The translations under genes and the position numbers were made by a program. This document shows positions 57,615-64,000 of a stretch of 64,000 bases of DNA, piece by piece. The DNA lies in contig BCJX01000017.1 of assembly GCA_001600415.1 (NCBI GenBank), forward strand, positions 675,005 through 739,004, in the 5' to 3' direction. The notes beneath the pieces were generated by a model that was given only the letters and a program-made list of their open reading frames with translations, was not told the origin of the DNA and made no database searches. Every line of letters starts with the position of its first letter. Within the stretch, counting starts at the first letter, position 1. The stretch is from Pascua guehoae (Eukaryota > Basidiomycota > Tremellomycetes > Trichosporonales > Trichosporonaceae).

Positions 57615-58602
57615 GGCTGGTGACGAGGACGTAGAGGGAGTATGGGGGGGATACTGTGCCGGTTGGTGTGCGGTGTCTGTGTTGTGGCAGAGCGGTAGAG
57701 AGCAGGGTGTTAGAAGAATTCGGGTGGTGTACGAGATAACATAGACGAGTAGAGATACTGCAACGATTTTATGGCGTGACCCCCGTGGGCCGCGGAAGAA
57801 GGACAAGAACCGAAGCAAGGACGGATAATCGCATTGCCTTCTGAGCCTCGCTCAACGCCACCAAGTATTGTGAGCTGACGAGGAGGAAGAGTGTTAGACT
57901 CTCCCCTGGCAACAAAACGATTTCTACGCGGCTGGCGTCAGCGGTATGGTCGCAGCCATCTTGCCCCAGACCGTTGTGCTCGTTTCTTGAGTGACACACC
58001 CTGACCCAAGTCGCTGATTACGACCCGTATGGAGGAAACTTTGTTATTTCTCTCGTATTTAGGTATTGTGGGAGAAACCCACGGGGGTGCGATCACCTGA
58101 AGCCACCATGGTGGATCTGTCAGTGTTGCTGAGCACTCGAGCTTGGAATAATTGGATGAGAGTTACAGCATAACGAAATAATCGAGCGGGGCGGATCAAA
58201 GGAGTGAAAGTCTGGTCTGGTAGGTTGTTGTCACGGTGGAGTGGCGGGTGCGCAAGGATGAACGTTCGTCCGAGTATCGAGCAGTGTAGTGGCGAAATGT
58301 TAGGTATGAGAGACTAGACTATACATTTGCTGAAGGATGTCTATAAGGCAAGCAGGTTACTGATATGTACCTTCGCCGAATGTATCACAGTGACGCAATA
58401 AAGGAAGTGTCGGCCCTTGACGTCAATGGAGATTCGAACACTGAAATACGAGGGTCCTATAAGTGGCATTGAGGCTGCGTGCCACAGTTTGAATTCTCCA
58501 AGTGACGAGTCGCCAATGAGAGAATCAGACCTCGGGTCTGACACATCTGACATGGTCAAGAACTGCAAAGTATGAGTGGTTGAGCTCATCTCATGAACAG
58601 AA

Positions 58603-58720
58603 ACATGTGTGTGTGTGTGGGTGTGTGTGGGTGGGTGTGTGTGTGTGGGTGTGTGTGTGTGGGTGTGTGTGTGTGTGTGGGTGTGTGTGTGTGGGTGTGT
58701 GTGTGTGGGTGTGTGTGTGA
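58603..58720. repeat. (GT)n/GTGTGTGG microsatellite
   Basis: About 118 bp of GT dinucleotides with regular GGG interruptions. Confidence 0.9.
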
Positions 58721-59468
58721 GAGAGATATCAAGTGAACGACGGATACAGACAGGAGACAGATAGCGTTCCGCCAGTGACAATCCAGCTATCGAGCGCATT
58801 GCCGAGAACAAAACCCCGCCGTGCATTGTAACAGCGATACAGCGCAACCGTCGCACCCACCGACGTGACTCGGCATTTCGTATCTTCTCGCACAGATTTC
58901 AAGTGACCGCCTTCAACATGCTGTGCACCAAGATCATGGGCTTAATTCACCCCGTCCCCGAGCGCGAGCTATGTATCAGGTAGGTCAAATGACCGCGTTA
59001 CGGTACCCATTGCAGGCCCTATCGTTGGCGCGCACCCAGGGCAGGCTGGGTTCCTGTACTGCCGTGTCTTTGGAGGAGTGCTCGCCCTCACAGGGGCTGC
59101 GCTCTTTCTCGCCGCGTGCCTGCGGAGATCAACTCACAGTTCATGGCGAGAGTTTGAGAGGGGTATGTGGAGCATGTGGAGATCACTCTTGGAGTTGAGA
59201 CCAGTCCAGGCTTACTTGGATAAATACACAGATAGACGTTCAGACGAGGTGTAAGCTGTCGTCTTCAAGGGACACCCAACCTGGCCAGCGATCATCGACT
59301 TGTTTGGATCTCTTGCCATCTCACGAAAAGCCATTGACCGGAGAAAACGGCCATGCAGGTCCATCTCCCGGCGTTCGAGCCACGTTCGCAGTCGTCATCA
59401 TGCGGCGTCAACGTCCAGATTGTCTTGGCAAGACAAAGGGGGAGGCAAAGACATCGCCCTAAACAGAC

Positions 59469-59537
59469 TGCGGAAGACAATGTGCCTCGCATGCGGAAGA
59501 CAATGTGCCTCGCACGCGGGAGACAATGTGCCTGGCA
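59469..59537. repeat. 23-bp tandem repeat, 3 copies
   Basis: TGCGGAAGACAATGTGCCTC-based units at 59469, 59492 and 59515; the third is diverged. Confidence 0.9.
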
Positions 59538-59708
59538 ATCGCGGCTCCCCGCTCTGTGGCGGAACTGTGCAGCACAATGCTTTGATGATTTGGGAAGCCG
59601 AGAAAGTCGGCAGTCTTTACCCCGCACATCGTCTGCTCTAAACATTCCGGCGGCGGAGTATTATGGCTGCCGCGGCTTGACTACTGGTGCTCGCCCTCTG
59701 CTAATCAC

Positions 59709-60000
59709 CTGTTCACCTTCCACTGTTCCTCTGTACCTTGGCGACTGCCCCTCGTTGTTCATTTCACCACCCGAAGCGGCATCGAGTTCACATGCCACTC
59801 ACACACGCACGTCGACGCTCTGCTGCGCACACCTTTGTTGCTTACATAGCATCGCCTGCTCACCTTCCACTCATCCTCTATATCTTGGCAACTGCGCTCG
59901 TCGTTCATTTCACCACCCGAAGCGGCATCAAGTTCCCAGCACACTCACGCACGTCGACGCTCTGCTGCGCACACCTCCGTTGTTTGCACAGCATCTTGTG
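59709..60000. repeat. Tandem duplication of about 147 bp
   Basis: Two head-to-tail copies (about 59709-59855 and 59856-60000), both containing TTCACCACCCGAAGCGGCAT and CGTCGACGCTCTGCTGCGCA, diverged by scattered substitutions and a small deletion. Confidence 0.85.
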
Positions 60001-60122
60001 AGCGGAACGTGCCTTCGAGTTAGAGAGCTCGTAGGTAGGCTTTGAGAGGTCACCGAGACATCCACTGTACTAGATATAAAGCACACTGAAGCTGGCCTGT
60101 CACTAACCATCTCACCCTCACA

Positions 60123-61265
60123 ATGTTGTTTAGCTCGCTTACCCTCCTCTTTGCCGCCATTAGTGCAGTTGCACAGAGCTCCATCTCGTCAGATGCCAGC
60201 TCTTGGCCGGCCTCATCCGAGACCCCTGCTGGCTCTTCTAGCACTGCTGGCTCTGCAACCACTCCGCCGGCACCCAGCACAAACACTGCTTCGTCCTCTG
60301 GCGGTGTCAACTCGGCTGCAGACGGCACCGAAACGGTCTCTTCGTCAACCAGCGGACCCTACTGGCACTCGTTCATCAACGACACGATCGCCAACGCGAC
60401 GCTTTGGCCCAAGGCGGAGACGATCGCATTCAACAAGGTTTCGCTGGCAGGCTACCGCTCCAACGAGCTGCGGGGTGTGAGACTCACCAGATGCCCCTTG
60501 TGCTCTCGCTCACACTTAGGCCGCGGGCTCGTTTGCCAACCTGACGGCCGAGGAGCGCAAGGCGATCGTCGACGACTTCCACGCCCATAACAAGACGCTG
60601 CGCGTGTCGGCATTTGGCGCCAACGACAATGTGACTTCGAACGGGACCGACCCGGAGGCGGTCGCCAGCAGCCTCGCTGCGTTTGCAAAGGACAATGGCC
60701 TGGACGGCGTCGACATCAACTACGAGGGTACGTCGCTGTCTAATGACGCAACTGACGACCGACAGATCGGGGCGCGCTCGCTGACGGCGCGGCGGCGGTC
60801 GCGTGGCTCGAGTCGTTCCACGCCAAGCTGGTCGCCGAGCTCCCCGAGGGCGCCGAGCTGACCTACTCGCCCGTGGGCAGCTTCTTTGGCGCCCCCGACG
60901 CGCCATTCGTCCAGTTCCTCAGGGGAAAGAAGAGCGATATCAAGTGGCTCATGATCCAGTTCTACGATGGCGGGCGGTTCAACTGGACCAGTGCCGACCA
61001 GCTGTTCAACACCACTGGCAACGACCAGTACAAGTCGCGCACCGAGATTGCCCAGTTTCTCGGGGCCAACTGGACAGTGGACGACCTCGTCGTCCAGAAA
61101 CCTCTGCAGGAGAACCAGCCCGGCCGCGTCGCGCCCGACGACCTCGCGGCCGCATTCTGTGAGCAGAATCAGACCCTCAACGGTCTCTCGGTCTGGCGCC
61201 TCAACTATGCAAACGTTACGACTGCAAACGACTACCTCGCCCGCGTTCAAACCGCCACAACCTGA
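60123..61265 (+). CDS. GH18-like secreted protein; GPI signal follows an in-frame TGA
   Basis: Three exons (60123..60476, 60520..60727, 60766..61265) give 353 residues. Signal peptide MLFSSLTLLFAAISAVAQ, Ser/Thr/Pro-rich stalk (about 20-80), then a GH18-like barrel: YWHSFINDTIANATLWP, KTLRVSAFGANDNVTSNG, GLDGVDINYE and KWLMIQFYDGGRFNW. The chitinase catalytic motif DxxDxDxE appears as D180-G-V-D183-I-N185-Y-E187, with Asn at the third acid and the catalytic Glu kept. The TGA at 61263 is followed in the same frame by 51 codons (61266..61421) reading DGMPASPVTTDVTSPSASAT ... PVLAGTVVASFVAGALIL and stop, a typical GPI-anchor signal. Either the TGA is a nonsense mutation or read-through site, or a 54-nt in-frame intron (GTTACG...GACAG, 61213-61266) removes it. 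The true end may therefore be 61421. Confidence 0.82.
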
Positions 61266-61566
61266 CAGGATGGCATGCCCGCCTCGCCCGTCACCACCGA
61301 CGTCACCAGCCCAAGCGCATCCGCTACTGCCGCCCCAGGCGCAGCTTGCCGCTCGGCCTCTGTCCCCGTCCTGGCTGGCACCGTCGTGGCCTCGTTCGTC
61401 GCTGGCGCTCTAATCTTGTAGTTGTCACCTGAGGGTACATGCAGATGCACATGCCTGTTCTTTCTCACTGCCTGAAACCCTTTATATCGCCCAAAACACC
61501 TCAATCCAAGTGGACCACCTCCTGGCCAAGACTTGCATTTTGCAAAGTCCAACATTCCACCTAGCA

Positions 61567-62163
61567 TCAATCAAGAAGCTCTGGCATGTAGCCCTGGATT
61601 TGTAGATGATGTTTCCCTCTATCTAGCCTTCTTGTACGCCTATACTCATGAGCAACGCGGCGAAGACCTGGTATTTCCTGCCAATACTCAAATGTTGTTC
61701 CTGCTCTGAAGTCCAGTCCAAAGCTGAGGACACTTTGTTCGTTCACACAAACCTCCTTGCACCCAAGATTTTCCATTCCCAAGCTATAATGACACTTCCA
61801 CCACATCCCTAGTGTGCTGTAAGTTCGAGGTGGTCCGCAATGACCACCGCGTTGGTTGCCCTTGTCGAAGAGTTGATAGTATTCCTCGGCCTGGTTGAGA
61901 CGGATGTGGTTCTGAATGAACCCATTGAACAGCTCCTTGTTGAGCTGCAGCACCTTGAGTGCAGCCGAGAAAAAGCGCCGAACGCTGCAGCGGCCGAACT
62001 GCATGCGGAGGTGGCTGTTAGCTCAGTCCTGCTATGGTGGGCTCACTTCTTCTAGTACAGGAACTCGCCGTGGAGGCCGAGTGGCCTGAGGTGCATGCTG
62101 ATGCTCGACATAGCACCGAACGGGCGCACAATATAGAGGGCGGCCTTGAGTGCGGTGTTGTTC
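61567..62163 (-). pseudogene. Coding remnant of unknown family
   Basis: Two blocks join in phase: 62163..62059 and 62014..61567, separated by a 44-nt intron with GTACTA and AACAG ends. Reading: NTALKAALYIVRPFGAMSSI, LRPLGLHGEF, LRMQFGRCSVRRFFSAALKV, LNKELFNGFIQNHIRLNQAE, GMWWKCHYSLGMENLG, ending QIQGYMPELLD. The composition is protein-like and spliced phases fit, but there is no start exon upstream. Within 61815-61870 another frame reads NAVVIADHLELTAH, which looks more natural than the main frame, hinting at paired indels. I do not recognise the family; a decayed or 5'-truncated gene is the best reading. Confidence 0.4.
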
Positions 62164-62620
62164 CTGTTGAAACGGCGGCGTCATGTGCGCCGCGACGTGG
62201 TAGTATCTATTCTGCATTCTCTTCATACCCATTCAACATGGTTACACATGACTCCATTATTTGTGTGGTGTTTTTGGCTTGGCTGGCTGGATACTGGGGC
62301 CGAGGACACTTTGCTGGGTCCGATCAACTTGGCTGAATCTTCCGCTGTGGACTGCTTTTTTTCTTCTTAGGGGTGGGGTGTGCGGTTTGGGCAAGCTCGT
62401 GCTGTCGAACCCCTGCGCCACACCGGAAGCTGGTGTGCTGGTTGTACGGTTGGTGGCATACATTTTCCAGCTCTACATACAGTCGTTATCGCCAAGCTAC
62501 GCCTACAGCCTCCTCTGCGCGTCTGCACTCTTCTCTGCCGACTTTTCCCGTTTCCGTTTGATGTTCCTCAACTCCTTACATCACGAAGGCCATGCTGGGC
62601 TCCCCGTATCCAAGAGAACG
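62164..62620. other. Intergenic, 457 bp
   Basis: Between the orphan remnant and the 3' end of the SDR gene; may hold missing 5' exons of the remnant, but none can be supported. Confidence 0.4.
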
Positions 62621-63884
62621 CTACAGCTTGGCGTCTTCCTTGCTAGACGGGAGTTTCTGGTACGGCATGGACGCCGTAAGACCGCCGTCAACGGCAATAG
62701 CCTGGCCGTTGACATAGGACGACTCGTCGGAAGCGAGCCAGAGCGCGAGCGACGCGACCTCTGGAGCGTATCAGTATTTTTTGCGTCTATACATCGATAG
62801 CCGTCAGTGCTCACCGTCGGGGAGACCCTGGCGCTGGAGAGGGTTGAGGACGCCGACGCTTTCCATCTTGCCCGCGGCGTTCGCAGCGGCCTGGTCGTCA
62901 GCAAGACTGTTTGTCCCATACTACCCCGCAACAAATCTCACAAAGACGCCTTGGGTCATGTCGGTTTGGATGAGACCGGGACAGATGGCGTTGACGCGCA
63001 CGTTGGTGCCCGTGAGCTCGTACGCGGCGCTCTTGGCCATGGACGCGACGGCGGCCTTGGACGCGGAATACGCCAGCGGGCCAGCGTTGGCCATGAGCCC
63101 CGCAACCGAGGCGGTGAGCATGAGGCTGCCGCCCGGGACCTTTTTGCCCTTTGAAGGCGCGGCCTTTTCCATTGCTTCTCCCGCATACTTGATGGCGAGG
63201 AAGCCCGAAAAGGCGTTGATCCGCATCACTTCGGCAAAGTCTTCGTCCGGGTGCTCGCGCACACTGCGGTATCCGAGCTTGATCTCGCGCAGGCCCGATG
63301 CGAGGTCGTTGCTAGGCGGAGGCGCGTCCTTGGGGCGGATTGACGAGATGCCCGCGTTGGCAAAGAAGAAGTCGAGGCGCTCTTCCTCGCGCATCACTTG
63401 CTCCACTAAGCCCTTGACGACCTCGGTCGACGCGGCGTCACCCACGACGTGGCTGACCTGGGTGTGAGCGGGGTTCCCACCATAGTGACCTGGAGTAGGG
63501 AGAGCTGCTGCTCAATGCCCAGGAAGGGCAAGCCGATTGTCTCTCCGTGGTTCCCGCTCTACATGTCTCGAACTCCCTTCTCCCTCTAACAAGTAGCTGA
63601 AATGACCGTACACAAGCACTCACTTTGGTCTGGGGGAACTCGGCCTGGAGCTTCTTGGCAAACGCCGGCAAGTCCTTGCTAACATCGAGGAGATAGACGT
63701 GGTGCGCGCCCTCACGGGCGAACAGACGGGCCGTCTTGGTGCCAATGCCCTGCGCGGGTCCGACACCGGTAATCACGCCGACCTTGCCGACCATGCGGTG
63801 CTTGCCGTCCACGCCCGACCCGCGCTCGGCGGCGGCGTCGAGGGCGGCACGGCGCGTCGCCTTGATCTGGGACTTGGTGGGCAT
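62621..63884 (-). CDS. Short-chain dehydrogenase/reductase (SDR)
   Basis: Four exons (63884..63624, 63457..62942, 62890..62815, 62760..62621) give 330 residues. Rossmann NAD(P)-dependent oxidoreductase: cofactor loop [20 protein letters not shown] (about 33-52), [10 protein letters not shown] (NAG motif), catalytic Ser in [12 protein letters not shown], active site [22 protein letters not shown], and the C-terminal [14 protein letters not shown], all in classical-SDR order. An N-terminal extension of about 30 basic/Ala residues precedes the fold. The 3' splice of intron 2 is set at GACGACCAG (62891), because the nearer AG gives a stop. An insertion ([20 protein letters not shown]) after the NAG region is longer than usual. 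The substrate is unknown. The start is close to the window edge but the ATG is in a good context. Confidence 0.92.
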
Positions 63885-64000
63885 GTGGAGCGAGGGGAAT
63901 CCGGGGGGAGGGGACGGGGGGCTCGGCCTGGGGACGGTCGGAGTCGTTGGCTTTGTCGGCGGAGCTGGAGCTGGGGTTGTTGGCGAAGGCGGAGGCGGGG

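Larger units (their letters stand above)
57615..60122. other. Intergenic, 2508 bp, repeat-rich
   Basis: The longest gene-free stretch. It contains a GT/GTGG microsatellite (58603-58720), a 23-bp tandem triplicate (59469-59537) and a tandem duplication of about 147 bp (59709-60000). ORFs up to 230 codons cross these repeats and carry no motif; no gene supported. Confidence 0.5.

Noticed and set aside
59353..60045. 230-codon plus-strand ORF across the tandem duplications
   Set aside because: Its sequence is dictated by the repeats and lacks any domain; no start or splice support.

Overview
The window is nuclear DNA of a GC-rich, intron-dense fungus, most likely a basidiomycete yeast of the Tremellomycetes (Trichosporonales-like). 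This placement is inferred from gene style, not from a marker gene. Direct evidence for a fungal nuclear genome: genes with up to ten exons, introns mostly 35-60 nt, GTGAGT-type donors, CTRAC branch sites with YAG acceptors, a three-exon histone H4, and fungal families (PROPPIN, PXA, DHA1 transporter, GH128, GH17-type GnT, GFA). There are no bacterial operons, plasmids, CRISPR arrays or rRNA. Exon joins given below were chosen by reading-frame continuity and family resemblance; none is backed by transcripts.

Layout. 0-17.9 kb is a housekeeping block: an unrecognised protein (39-1566 +), a WIPI3/4-type PROPPIN (2223-4524 +), complex I NDUFA13/GRIM-19 (5865-7594 +), histone H4 (8836-9251 -), a PXA-domain protein (10092-11885 +), a Gcs1/ArfGAP1-type ArfGAP (12299-14492 -) and an ABCF ATPase (15518-17857 -). 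18-36 kb is metabolic, transport and secretory: two GFA/CENP-V zinc proteins (18261-19194 +, 24891-26021 -) flank a secreted ricin-B lectin (19877-20584 -) and a DHA1 MFS transporter (22253-24674 +). These are followed by a GT17 transferase (27216-28439 +), a cupin (29176-29936 +), an Mpv17/PMP22 protein (30743-32116 +) and an aldo-keto reductase (32495-34822 -). A 1253-residue coiled-coil protein occupies 35854-39923 (-).

The most unusual region is 41.9-47.9 kb. It is a tandem cluster of a cell-surface family: signal peptide, N-glycosylated beta-rich ectodomain opening with an LLDTDP motif, one membrane span, and a cytoplasmic tail ending in a conserved PPxY motif. One copy is intact (45869-47888). 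The others are decayed: one has an internal deletion and frameshifts (41891-43585), and two are truncated and joined head to head (43742-44125 - and about 44110-45264 +).

48-64 kb is rich in cell-wall and secretory genes: a GH128 glucanase (48078-49537 -), a ten-exon 2-oxoglutarate/Fe(II) oxygenase (51444-53947 -), a type II membrane glycosyltransferase (56081-57614 +) and a GH18-like protein whose GPI-anchor signal lies behind an in-frame TGA (60123-61265 +). There follow an orphan coding remnant (61567-62163 -) and an SDR (62621-63884 -). Homopolymer G tracts of 30-48 nt and several mini- and microsatellites sit in introns and intergenic DNA. I see no obvious biosynthetic cluster or defence island.
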